Of a DNA stretch of 64,000 bases, positions 29,446 to 36,721 are shown piece after piece. The translations under genes were made by a program, and so were the position numbers. The notes below the pieces were generated by a model, which saw only the letters and a list, made by a program, of their open reading frames with translations, did no database searches and was not told the DNA's origin. The stretch is from AG25 sp035517615 (GTDB taxonomy: Bacteria; Gemmatimonadota; Gemmatimonadetes; Gemmatimonadales; GWC2-71-9), in contig DATIYM010000050.1 of the NCBI GenBank assembly GCA_035517615.1, positions 13,776 to 77,775 on the forward strand. The letters are read 5' to 3'. How positions within the stretch are numbered: the stretch's first letter is position 1; each line of letters opens with the position of its first letter.

Positions 29446-29721
29446 TCAGCCGCCGGCGATCGCGGGAATCACCGTCACCTCGTCGCCATCGGCAACGGGC
29501 GCGGCGAAGCCTCCGCGGAATCGCACGTCTTCGTCGTTCACGTAGAACACGACGAAGGGATACGGCTTCCCATCCTTGTCTTGCAGCCGTGGGCCGAGCG
29601 CCGGGAATCGTGCGGCGACATCGGCAACCGCTTCGCCCAACGTGCGGCCGTTCGCCTGAATGATCCGTGCCCCGCCGGCATGCGCCGCGAGTACCGAGGG
29701 AAGATTTACGTTCACCGCCAT
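29446..29721 (-). CDS. CysO-like MoaD/ThiS-family sulfur carrier protein
   Basis: A 91-aa ubiquitin-like sulfur carrier ending in the required Gly-Gly (VIPAIAGG), which is activated and thiocarboxylated. The segment FYVNDEDVRFRGGFAAPVAD closely resembles mycobacterial CysO as I recall it, more than MoaD or ThiS. ATG 29721 is set by AGGAG 9 bases upstream. It lies 22 bp after a fold-type II PLP enzyme. The CysO system pairs such a carrier with a PLP cysteine synthase and a JAMM protease; no JAMM protease is in this window. Confidence 0.85.
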   Translation of the reverse strand: MAVNVNLPSVLAAHAGGARIIQANGRTLGEAVADVAARFPALGPRLQDKDGKPYPFVVFYVNDEDVRFRGGFAAPVADGDEVTVIPAIAGG

Positions 29722-29743
29722 GATTCGATCTCCTTCAAAGCCA

Positions 29744-31009
29744 TCAATGCGTTCCAGCCTGCTCGACGAGCGCAGCCACCTCACGCAGGCGTGGTGCGAT
29801 CACGGGAGCGTCGGCCAGCACGCCGCTCACGGCCTCGAGCGTTTTGAGACCGTGTCCCGTGACGCAGAGGACCACCTCATCCTGGGCGCGGAGCCGCCCC
29901 GCGCGGGCGAGCGCCAGCGCCGCCGCCACCGTCACGCCCGCCGCCGTCTCACCGAACACGCCCGTGTCCTCGGCAAGGATCCGAATGCCCGACACCAGCT
30001 CCTCGTCGCTCACGTGCGCGCCCCAGCCGCCCGTTTCGCGCATCACCTGCGAGGCGAGGGCGCCGTCGGCGGGATTGCCGATGGCCAAGGAGCGAGCGAT
30101 GGTGTGCGGCACCTCGGGTTCGACGACTTCCCCCCCGCGTTCGAGCAGCCGGACGATGGGCGCGCACCCTGAAGCCTGGGCCCCATAGAGCCGGGGCACG
30201 GCGCCGCGCACCAAGCCGGCGGCGAGAAATTCGCCGAACCCCTTGCGCAGCTTGCTCACCAGTGAGCCTCCCGCCATCGGGGCGACCACGGCATTGGGCA
30301 AACGCCAACCCAGCTGCTCGGCGATCTCGAAGGCGACGGTTTTCGACCCTTCGCCGTAATAACCACGCAGGTTGACGTTCACTATGCCCCAGCCAAACCG
30401 GTCGGCGACCTGCGCGCAGAGGCGGTTCACGTCGTCATAGGTTCCGCGTACGCGCACGAGCCGCGGCGCGTAGATACTCGTGCCGAGAATCTTCCCGGCC
30501 TCGAGGTCCTCGGGAATGAACACCCAGGCGGCGAGGCCGGCGCGTGCGGCATGCGCCGCAACCGCATTGGCGAGATTGCCCGTGGACGCGCACCCGATCG
30601 TGTCGATCCCGAACGCGCGGGCCGCATTGATGGCGGCCGCCACCACGCGATCCTTGAACGACAGGGTGGGATGAGAAACGGTGTCGTTCTTGATCCACGC
30701 GCGGGCCACGCCGAGCCGGCGCGCCAGCTTCGGCGCCTCGACGAGCGGCGTGAAGCCCGAGTCGAGCGAGTACACGGGCTCGCCCTCGAACGGCAGCCAC
30801 TCCTTGTATCTCCAGAGCGACGGCGCGCGCGACGCAATCGTCCGGGCGTCCGGCAGGCGCCGCTTCGGATCGTAGACAGGATCGAGCGGGCCCAGACAGT
30901 TGTCGCAAATCGAGAGCGGCGCGGGAACTCGCTCGGCGCCGCAGCTCCGGCAGCGCAGGGGAAGAGCCTTGAGACTCGTCTCGGGAGTTGGCGCGACGGT
31001 AGTTGTCAT
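29744..31009 (-). CDS. thrC: Threonine-synthase-family PLP enzyme with zinc ribbon
   Basis: Fold-type II PLP enzyme, 421 aa. An N-terminal zinc ribbon (CRSC...CDNC, about 18-37) is followed by the catalytic domain, with the PLP lysine in HPTLSFKDRVV and the phosphate loop ASTGNLANAVAAHAARAG. Family membership is clear, and the default reading is O-phosphohomoserine to threonine. The directly following CysO-like carrier raises the alternative that it uses a thiocarboxylated carrier to make a sulfur amino acid. ATG 31009 is set by GAGGA immediately after a terminator U-tract; the upstream in-frame ATG at 31039 lies inside that hairpin. Confidence 0.85.
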   Translation of the reverse strand: MTTTVAPTPETSLKALPLRCRSCGAERVPAPLSICDNCLGPLDPVYDPKRRLPDARTIASRAPSLWRYKEWLPFEGEPVYSLDSGFTPLVEAPKLARRLGVARAWIKNDTVSHPTLSFKDRVVAAAINAARAFGIDTIGCASTGNLANAVAAHAARAGLAAWVFIPEDLEAGKILGTSIYAPRLVRVRGTYDDVNRLCAQVADRFGWGIVNVNLRGYYGEGSKTVAFEIAEQLGWRLPNAVVAPMAGGSLVSKLRKGFGEFLAAGLVRGAVPRLYGAQASGCAPIVRLLERGGEVVEPEVPHTIARSLAIGNPADGALASQVMRETGGWGAHVSDEELVSGIRILAEDTGVFGETAAGVTVAAALALARAGRLRAQDEVVLCVTGHGLKTLEAVSGVLADAPVIAPRLREVAALVEQAGTH

Positions 31010-31015
31010 ATCCTC

Positions 31016-31097
31016 AAAAAAAAGGCCCGGGCAAATCATGCCGCGGGCGTCGCTTTTTAGCGCGTTGTTTTACGTGGCGGCAATACGCGGCAAATCA
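31016..31097 (-). promoter_or_regulatory. Transcription attenuator in the threonine-synthase-like leader
   Basis: Terminator: arm GCCCGCGGCA (31039-31048 on the minus strand), a 5-nt loop, arm TGCCCGGGC, then eight U (31016-31023) that run straight into the GAGGA ribosome binding site. An upstream segment at 31086-31097 (TGATTTGCCGCG in RNA sense) repeats the terminator's 3' arm (TGATTTGCCCGG). It can pair with the 5' arm (CGCGGCA) to form an antiterminator. A short ORF in between ends ...Lys-Thr-Thr-Arg-stop. Confidence 0.65.
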
Positions 31098-31131
31098 CCA
31101 CGGCGCTACGGTTGTGGTCCTGCTCGCAGAA

Positions 31132-31159
31132 AAGGTATCTCGGGAACGGCGCAGGTCAA
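31132..31159 (-). promoter_or_regulatory. Promoter of the threonine-synthase-like operon
   Basis: TTGACC (31159-31154), a 16-nt spacer and TACCTT (31137-31132). The -35 overlaps the aminotransferase stop codon. The predicted leader is about 115 nt, long enough to hold the attenuator. Confidence 0.55.
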
Positions 31160-32361
31160 GCCGTCCGGCGGGCCCCCACCGTCTCAAGACTCGCCACCCA
31201 GCTCCGGATACGCCCGAGCCCGGCCTCGACATCGGCCGCGGGGCTCGCGTACGAAAGCCGCAGATGGCCTCGACCGGCCGGGCCGAACGCCGTACCAGCC
31301 AGGACGGCCGTATGCGCCTCCGTCAGGAGCCTCTCCGCCAGCACCTCGCAGGTGAGGCCGCTCCGATCTAGCAGACCGCTGAAGTCGGGGAATGCGTAGA
31401 ATGCTCCCGCCGGTGTGGCACAGGTCACTCCTTCGATCGCATTCAATCCCGGCACGAGCAGATCGCGTTTGGTCCGGAGTCCGGCCACGAACCGCTCCAC
31501 ATGCTCCTGAGGGCCGGTCAGCGCAGCGAGCCCGGCATACTGCACGAACGTGGCGGTGCATGAAAGATTGTTGATGATCAGCGTCGTCATGGGGCCAGCG
31601 AGCCACGTGGGCATGACGCCGTAGCCCAGCCGCCATCCTGTCATCGAGTAAGACTTCGAGAATCCGTCCACGATAACGGTCCGATCGCGCATGCCCGGCA
31701 GCGCGGCGATGCTGTCGTAGCGGCCATCGTAGCGCAGCTTGCCGTACACCTCGTCGGTGATGACCCACAGGTCGTGCCGCTCGGCGAGACTCGCGAGCCG
31801 CGCCAGATCGCCGGCTGTCGCGACCCCACCGGTAGGATTATGGGGCAAGTTGAGAATCAGCGCCCGCGTGCGGGGGGTAATGCACGCAGCGATCGCATCG
31901 ACATCGGGAGCAAACGCGCGCTGTCGATCGAGCGGATAATACACGGGTCGTCCGCCCGCGAAGCGGACTACCGACTCATAGATGGGGAATCCCGGATTGG
32001 GGCACAGGACCTCATCGCCTTCGTCGATCAACGCGAGCGCGGTGCAAAACAGCATTGGCTTCGCACCGGGCGTGATAATCACCTGCTCTGCGCTGGCACG
32101 GACTCCCCGAGCCGTGAGCGATTGCGCGATGGCGTCGCGCAGCTCCGGCACACCGGCAGCCACGGCATAGCGGGTCCGCCCTTCGCGAAGCGCACGCACC
32201 CCGGCGTCGACGACGTGAGCCGGCGTGGGAAGGTCCGGCTCACCAATCTCGAGGTGAACAACTCGGTGCCCGGCGGCCTCGAGCCTACGCGCCGCATCGA
32301 GCACGACGTAGGCCGATTCCGTGCCGAGCACCCCGAGACGCTTCGCCGCGCGCATGGGCAC
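31156..32361 (-). CDS. Class I/II PLP-dependent aminotransferase
   Basis: Aspartate-type aminotransferase of fold type I, 401 aa. Key segments: VVHLEIGEPDLPTPAHV, the substrate loop NLPHNPTGG, DEVYGKLRYDG and the PLP lysine in DGFSKSYSMTGWRLGYG. The C-terminal arginine segment is GHLRLSYASP. Substrate (Asp, Ala or branched chain) is not determinable here. GTG 32361 with GAGGAG 6 nt upstream is preferred; ATG 32355 is an alternative. A terminator hairpin resembling that in front of the threonine-synthase-like gene lies just upstream, so both may be regulated by read-through. Confidence 0.85.
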   Translation of the reverse strand: MPMRAAKRLGVLGTESAYVVLDAARRLEAAGHRVVHLEIGEPDLPTPAHVVDAGVRALREGRTRYAVAAGVPELRDAIAQSLTARGVRASAEQVIITPGAKPMLFCTALALIDEGDEVLCPNPGFPIYESVVRFAGGRPVYYPLDRQRAFAPDVDAIAACITPRTRALILNLPHNPTGGVATAGDLARLASLAERHDLWVITDEVYGKLRYDGRYDSIAALPGMRDRTVIVDGFSKSYSMTGWRLGYGVMPTWLAGPMTTLIINNLSCTATFVQYAGLAALTGPQEHVERFVAGLRTKRDLLVPGLNAIEGVTCATPAGAFYAFPDFSGLLDRSGLTCEVLAERLLTEAHTAVLAGTAFGPAGRGHLRLSYASPAADVEAGLGRIRSWVASLETVGARRTA

Positions 32362-32392
32362 CGCCTGCTCCTCTTCCCTGAAACGAGGTGAC

Positions 32393-32424
32393 AAAAAAGG
32401 CCCGGGCAGTTGTTGCCACAGGCC
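32393..32424 (-). terminator. Terminator/attenuator hairpin in the aminotransferase leader
   Basis: Arms GGCCTGTGGCA and TGCCCGGGCC around a 5-nt ACAAC loop with a single bulge, then six U. It ends about 32 nt before the GTG start. The 3' arm and U-tract are nearly identical to the threonine-synthase-like attenuator. It is preceded by a 7-bp hairpin, GCCGCAT/ATGCGGC. Confidence 0.6.
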
Positions 32425-32467
32425 CTACGGAATGCCGCCGCATCGAGATGCGGCACACCGGCCTCAC

Positions 32468-32496
32468 AAGCTAGCAAGCCAGGCTCAGCCCATCAA
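32468..32496 (-). promoter_or_regulatory. Candidate promoter for the aminotransferase
   Basis: TTGATG (32496-32491), a 17-nt spacer and TAGCTT (32473-32468). It would give a leader of about 95 nt containing the hairpin at 32434-32451 and the terminator at 32393-32424. The stretch 32500-32615 shows no gene I can support. Confidence 0.4.
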
Positions 32497-32615
32497 GCGG
32501 ATACCTTCTGAAGCTCAGCTTCGGCACGGTCGCGCCGCAGGGACTCCCCGAGGGACGCGAACAGGGCCGGGAGCGCTCGAAGTAGGCACGGGCCTCTTCG
32601 GGCTGGTCGGAGAAC

Positions 32616-32722
32616 AAAAAGGGGGCGCGGGAGTCGAGCCACCACCGGGGTTCTTCGGCGCAACGGGGCGCCGAAAAACGCAATCCACGAATGGTCAGCT
32701 TACTTGGCTCAGACTCCCCGCC
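32616..32722 (-). terminator. Long structured terminator downstream of msrB
   Basis: On the minus strand two complementary 18-nt arms (32722-32705 and 32641-32624) pair over 17 bp with one bulge on each side. They enclose a perfect 8-bp hairpin, TTCGGCGC/GCGCCGAA (32654-32675). The outer stem is followed by CCCTTTTT. It starts directly at the stop codon of the 71-aa ORF. A plain terminator is the simplest reading; the size (about 100 nt) also allows a structured RNA. Confidence 0.5.
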
Positions 32723-32938
32723 TTATGTCCTGCGGTATGCGACTGCCCGGTTTGCGGCTGCCGAGCGAGTACCGATCGTGCGGGCCAATTCCGCGTTCAG
32801 CGACGCGATCGATGTCGCTCGAGTGTTCAGCAAATCCAGTGCCGAGCGTGGCCGGTCGCCGTGCACGTTGGTGCGCTGAAATTCGCGTGGCACGTGCTGC
32901 AGAAGCGCCACGACTCTCAGGTCGAGGCTGTCGAGCAA
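32723..32938 (-). CDS. Small hypothetical protein downstream of msrB
   Basis: A 71-aa ORF with TTG start, 6 nt after the msrB stop and with GGGG between the two. The sequence (LLDSLDLRVVALLQHVPREF, then LNTRATSIASLNAELARTIG) is helical and of natural composition. No family recognised and no signal peptide. It ends at the long hairpin. Its position between msrB and the terminator is the main argument for it being real; it could also be 3' untranslated sequence. Confidence 0.35.
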   Translation of the reverse strand: MLDSLDLRVVALLQHVPREFQRTNVHGDRPRSALDLLNTRATSIASLNAELARTIGTRSAAANRAVAYRRT

Positions 32939-32944
32939 CGCCCC

Positions 32945-33511
32945 TTAGTTCCCGGACTTGTCTCCGGAAAACAGGGGCAGGTAGCGCCCGTATCCCAGTG
33001 CCGCGAGGCTATCAACCGGGATGAACCGCAGCGCCGCGGAATTCATGCAGTAGCGCAGTCCCGTGGGGGGCGGACCATCATCAAAGACATGGCCTAGATG
33101 GGAATCTCCATGAGCCGAGCGGATTTCCGTGCGGACCATGAAAAGACTCTTGTCTTCCCGCCTGCGGATATTGGCGGGCTCCAACGGCTTCGTGAAGCTG
33201 GGCCACCCGGTACCCGAATCGTACTTGTCGAGCGAGCTGAACAGTGGCTCGCCGGTCACGACGTCCACATAAATTCCGGCCGCGTGATTGTCCCAATACT
33301 CGTTGTGAAACGGCTGCTCGGTGGCGGCGTTCTGCGTGACGTCGTACTGCAGCCGGGTGAGTTTATGTCGTAACTCCTGGTCAGGCGGCTTCTTATATGC
33401 GGTGCTCTCGGCCCGAGCGGCGACGGCCGTCTGAGCCGCGGCCGGCCGCACGGCGATCACGAGCCCCGCCAGAGCCGCATTCCAAACCCAACGTGTCGCA
33501 GCCACGGTCAC
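32945..33511 (-). CDS. msrB: Exported peptide-methionine (R)-S-oxide reductase MsrB
   Basis: Repairs methionine-R-sulfoxide in exported proteins; 188 aa. The signal peptide is about 1-27 (ending PAAAQ). The SelR domain follows: KLTRLQYDVTQNAATEQPF, LFSSLDKYDSGTGWPSFTKP and the catalytic C155 in LRYCMNSAALRFIP. Both zinc-binding CxxC pairs of the zinc form are absent (YVDVVTGEPLF). The usual resolving Cys in GCGWPSF is replaced by Thr, so this is the zinc-free, probably 1-Cys type. The GTG start overlaps the DUF4384 gene by 4 bp. Confidence 0.9.
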   Translation of the reverse strand: MTVAATRWVWNAALAGLVIAVRPAAAQTAVAARAESTAYKKPPDQELRHKLTRLQYDVTQNAATEQPFHNEYWDNHAAGIYVDVVTGEPLFSSLDKYDSGTGWPSFTKPLEPANIRRREDKSLFMVRTEIRSAHGDSHLGHVFDDGPPPTGLRYCMNSAALRFIPVDSLAALGYGRYLPLFSGDKSGN

Positions 33512-34593
33512 CGATGTCGCGGAATGGCCACGACCCCGGGCAGAGCGACGCTGCTAAACTGGACCCGCGGCATTGCGAAGGAGCGCGCTGCCACGACCCC
33601 ACCCTGCACGGCCGCTACACCCCCACCCCCCGTCCCCGCCTGTGCGGTCGCAGTCGCGACGCCGCGCGCGCGTGGTGCTGTGCCGCCATTCGCTTCCGGA
33701 TTCACGGCGACCACCCAGGCGCGCGGCGCCACCGCCACGCCGCCCACTGCGCCCGCCGCCCGTGGCCGCGATGCGGGTGCGACAGGAGCATCGAGGTGCA
33801 CATGGGTGCGCGGCTGCACGATGACAATCGGTGGGAGTGTGGGCAGTGCGACCGGACGCTGATCACGCGCTGGCGGCGTCGGCCGCGTCACCGAAAGCTG
33901 ACCGCCCTGATAGACCGCGAGCGCCGTGGTCGTGTTGTTCACTGCGCGATGACGGGGGGCGAGCTGGCGGCGTACGGGAACCGGCGCCACGGGGAGTATG
34001 GGCGTCGCGGGCGCGACGTCATACACGAGCAGCGCAGCGTCGGGCTCGGCGGTGGTGGCAAGGGGTTGTTCGGGTTCGACGTCGGGGGCATTCACGTCGT
34101 ACATCGTGAGGTCGTAGTTGAACGACTCCTGTCCCAGCATGCGCTGCACGATCTCGGTCATCGCGGCCTCGGCATCCTGGTCGGGCGACACACCGCCCAG
34201 CGCATTGGCGTCCCATTCCGCGCCGCGCACGAACTCGGCTGTCTGAAACGCCGCGTCGGATCGCGCGGCGAGCAGAATGCCGCTGCCGGTTTCAGCGGCC
34301 GCGAAGGCCGCTCCTCCATTCGCTCCCGTGATTTCGTACGTGCCTTCGGGCGTGTAAGGATCCGCACCGGGGCTCGCCGGAAACAGCACGTCGATCGCGC
34401 CATTCGGCCGGCGGCGCAACACGAGCAGGTACCCGGGCGCTTCGAGGTTCACGAACACGCGCACCGCCGAGCCGCTCAGCGCCTGAGCGGGATCGGACCA
34501 GACATGTACCGGCTGCCAGTCGGGGGGCGACGGCTGCGGACCAGGAACAGACGTAGCGAACAATAACAATGAAAGGAGCACGCAGACCTCCAC
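33508..34593 (-). CDS. Secreted DUF4384-like protein with Pro/Ala-rich tail
   Basis: A 361-aa exported protein with a signal peptide at about 1-17. Residues 40-110 resemble the DUF4384 domain: AVRVFVNLEAPGYLLVLRR, VLFP and GTYEITGANG. The rest is low-complexity Pro/Ala/Val-rich and probably unstructured. DUF4384 domains often accompany Ser/Thr kinases or caspase-like proteins; here the divergent operon encodes a Ser/Thr kinase. The 3' end overlaps msrB by 4 bp. Confidence 0.65.
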   Translation of the reverse strand: MEVCVLLSLLLFATSVPGPQPSPPDWQPVHVWSDPAQALSGSAVRVFVNLEAPGYLLVLRRRPNGAIDVLFPASPGADPYTPEGTYEITGANGGAAFAAAETGSGILLAARSDAAFQTAEFVRGAEWDANALGGVSPDQDAEAAMTEIVQRMLGQESFNYDLTMYDVNAPDVEPEQPLATTAEPDAALLVYDVAPATPILPVAPVPVRRQLAPRHRAVNNTTTALAVYQGGQLSVTRPTPPARDQRPVALPTLPPIVIVQPRTHVHLDAPVAPASRPRAAGAVGGVAVAPRAWVVAVNPEANGGTAPRARGVATATAQAGTGGGGVAAVQGGVVAARSFAMPRVQFSSVALPGVVAIPRHR

Positions 34594-34891
34594 AGGGAAT
34601 TACACCTCAGATCCGGCGGCGGTCAACTATCCCGGGAGGGAGCGGGTCCTGCGCGATAGATCCACGAGCAACCTGTGCTTTCTACGGCGTGCGGTTTGTG
34701 CAGTTGTGAATGCGCGCAAATGTGATGCACCACGCATGGGTTGGGAACTCGGGCGCGCACCGTTTTACACCCAGGTCCAATCCCAGCCAGTCCTTACGAA
34801 TGAGTGACACGCGTCACTGAGACCCCGCTCACTTGTGCAGTTGGTGAAGTCCTCTATGTTGGTTGGCCTTTTTTTTCCGAGGTGTCGGCAC
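34594..34891. other. 298-bp divergent intergenic region with direct repeat
   Basis: Contains two copies of TTGTGCAGTTG (34696-34706 and 34833-34843), a GTGAC-ACGC-GTCAC dyad (34804-34817), a T8 tract (about 34869-34876), then GAGGTG and the GTG start of the lipoprotein gene. No RNA gene is recognised. The repeat and dyad are candidate regulator sites for the divergent envelope genes. Confidence 0.4.
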
Positions 34892-36721
34892 GTGTCATGG
34901 CGAATCGCACTCCCGGCAGTGGCGCTCGGGGGCGCGGTGCTCGCGAGCTGCCTCCTGCCTTCGGATCCCGGCACCATCCGGGTGAGTTTCGCGCTCCCAC
35001 AAGACACGGTTCGCGTCGGCGTGGCCGACACCGCGACACCCGCGGTGAGCGTTCTCTCGGGGACCACACCGCTGGTCGGCGCGCATCTACAATACGAAAG
35101 CGCGGACACCAACGTTCTGTCCGTCAACGACGCCGGAACGATTCGTGTCCGCGCCCGCCGCACCGCCTACATCCGCGTGAAACTCGTCAGCGTCGCCACG
35201 GGCGCGACGCCGCCGGTCGACAGCTTTCCCGTGCGCGGGGTCGTGTCGCGACTCGCGTTCGCGGAGACGAGCGCGACGCTAACCTCGATCGGCGATACGC
35301 TGACGTTGCACCCTGGATTTCTCGACGCCACGGGCGCCCATTTCGCGCCGGCGGACTCGGCGGCCGCGACCGCGACGCTCAGCGTGCAGGTCGCCTCCAC
35401 CGGATCGGCTGTGAGCGTGGATTCCACCGGCCGTATCCACGCACTCGCGCACGGCACCGATACGTTGCGGGTCCAGGTGGACACGTGCCGGGGCGCGTTC
35501 GTCGTGTCCGTGCGGCAGCGAGCGACCAGTGTTCATATCACGCCGCGCACGATGCAATTCTCCTCAATTGGCCAGATCCAGCTCTTCTCAGCGACCGCGC
35601 TCGACAGCGGCGGCGCGACGATTGCCGCGCCGCAGATTACCTGGTCGTCCACCGCCCCGGGCGTGGTCGCGGTCAATGCGACGGGAACGGCGAGCGCGAT
35701 CGCGAACGGTGCCGCACGGCTCATCGCGGCGATCGACAGCGCGGCGGACACGGTGACGGTTTCTGTCTCGCAGGTCCCGGCAACCATGTCGTTCGGCGTC
35801 GAGCCGTCGTCCGCGACCGCCGGAAGCGCCATCGCTCCGGCGGTGACCATTACCGTCGCGGACTCGCTCGGTCATCCGGTCACGACGGCGAACACGTTCG
35901 TCTCGGTGGCCCTGGCCGGCGGACCCGGGGGAGCGACGCTCTCGGGCACACTCGCGAAGAGCGCCGTGAACGGCGTGGCGACGTTCGCCGATCTCAGCGT
36001 GGACAAGGCGGGTTCCGGCTACAGCTTGGTGGCGAGCGCCACCGGATTCCCGCACGCCACCAGCAATACCTTCGGGATCACGGCGGGCGCGGCGACCAAA
36101 TTGACGTTCGTTACGCAGCCGTCCCGCACACCGAAGAACAGCATCATCACACCGCCGGTCCAGGTCGTGGCACAGGATGCGCTCGGGAATGTCGTGACGG
36201 CGTTCACGGGCAGCGTCACGATCTCGATCGCCTCCGGCTCAGGTGGCGCCAACTTGAGCGGGACGCTCTCGGTACCCGCGACCGCCGGACTGGCCACGTT
36301 CAGCGATCTCTCGATCAACAAGACCGGGACGAACTACAAGTTGGCCGTGAGCGCCTCCGGGCTCACCACGGCCACGAGCGCGGTGTTCGCCATTACGACA
36401 CCCTCCGTCCTCGTGTTTGTCTTACAGCCGTCCACGACGCCCGCCAACACGGCGATCGCACCCGCGATACAGGTCGCCGTGGAAGATGGATTCGGCGACA
36501 TCGCCACCGGATACAGCGGGTCCGTCGCCCTCGAAATTCTGCCGGGAACGGGCACCAGCGGCGCCGCACTGAACGGCACGACCAGCGTGGCAATCGTCAA
36601 TGGCGTGGCCACCTTCTCCAACGTGAGCGTCACGCTCGCGGGGAGCGCCTACCAGCTCAACGCCACTGATCCGGCGAACGTCCTCGCCGATGGCGCGAGC
36701 GGGGCGTTCGACATCCAGTAA
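34892..36721 (+). CDS. Ig-like repeat lipoprotein
   Basis: Predicted surface lipoprotein, 609 aa. With GTG 34892 (GAGGTG 8 nt upstream) the N-terminus is a standard lipoprotein signal with lipobox LASC at about 17-20. The next 280 residues resemble bacterial Ig-like (Big2) domains. Three repeats of about 100 residues follow, each with Q/EPS...P(A/V)xV.V.D..G, GTLS-type strands and GxATF(A/S)(D/N)(L/V)S. It opens a four-gene operon with a Ser/Thr kinase (one-base overlap TAATG). Possibly it is the external ligand-binding partner of that system. Confidence 0.75.
   Translation: MSWRIALPAVALGGAVLASCLLPSDPGTIRVSFALPQDTVRVGVADTATPAVSVLSGTTPLVGAHLQYESADTNVLSVNDAGTIRVRARRTAYIRVKLVSVATGATPPVDSFPVRGVVSRLAFAETSATLTSIGDTLTLHPGFLDATGAHFAPADSAAATATLSVQVASTGSAVSVDSTGRIHALAHGTDTLRVQVDTCRGAFVVSVRQRATSVHITPRTMQFSSIGQIQLFSATALDSGGATIAAPQITWSSTAPGVVAVNATGTASAIANGAARLIAAIDSAADTVTVSVSQVPATMSFGVEPSSATAGSAIAPAVTITVADSLGHPVTTANTFVSVALAGGPGGATLSGTLAKSAVNGVATFADLSVDKAGSGYSLVASATGFPHATSNTFGITAGAATKLTFVTQPSRTPKNSIITPPVQVVAQDALGNVVTAFTGSVTISIASGSGGANLSGTLSVPATAGLATFSDLSINKTGTNYKLAVSASGLTTATSAVFAITTPSVLVFVLQPSTTPANTAIAPAIQVAVEDGFGDIATGYSGSVALEILPGTGTSGAALNGTTSVAIVNGVATFSNVSVTLAGSAYQLNATDPANVLADGASGAFDIQ

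Noticed and set aside
32285..32467. Leader peptide for the aminotransferase (ATG at about 32443)
   Set aside because: The frame continues past the terminator into the aminotransferase gene without a stop, so it does not behave like an attenuator leader peptide.
32616..32940. Possible tmRNA or other known stable RNA between the aminotransferase and msrB
   Set aside because: No tRNA-like T-arm, no tag-peptide frame ending in Ala-Ala and no conserved tmRNA 5' motif. The pairing is explained by a long terminator.
34720..34740. CRP-type site (TGTGA-N6-TCACA) before the lipoprotein operon
   Set aside because: Only the left half matches (TGTGATGCACCACGCA); symmetry is too poor.
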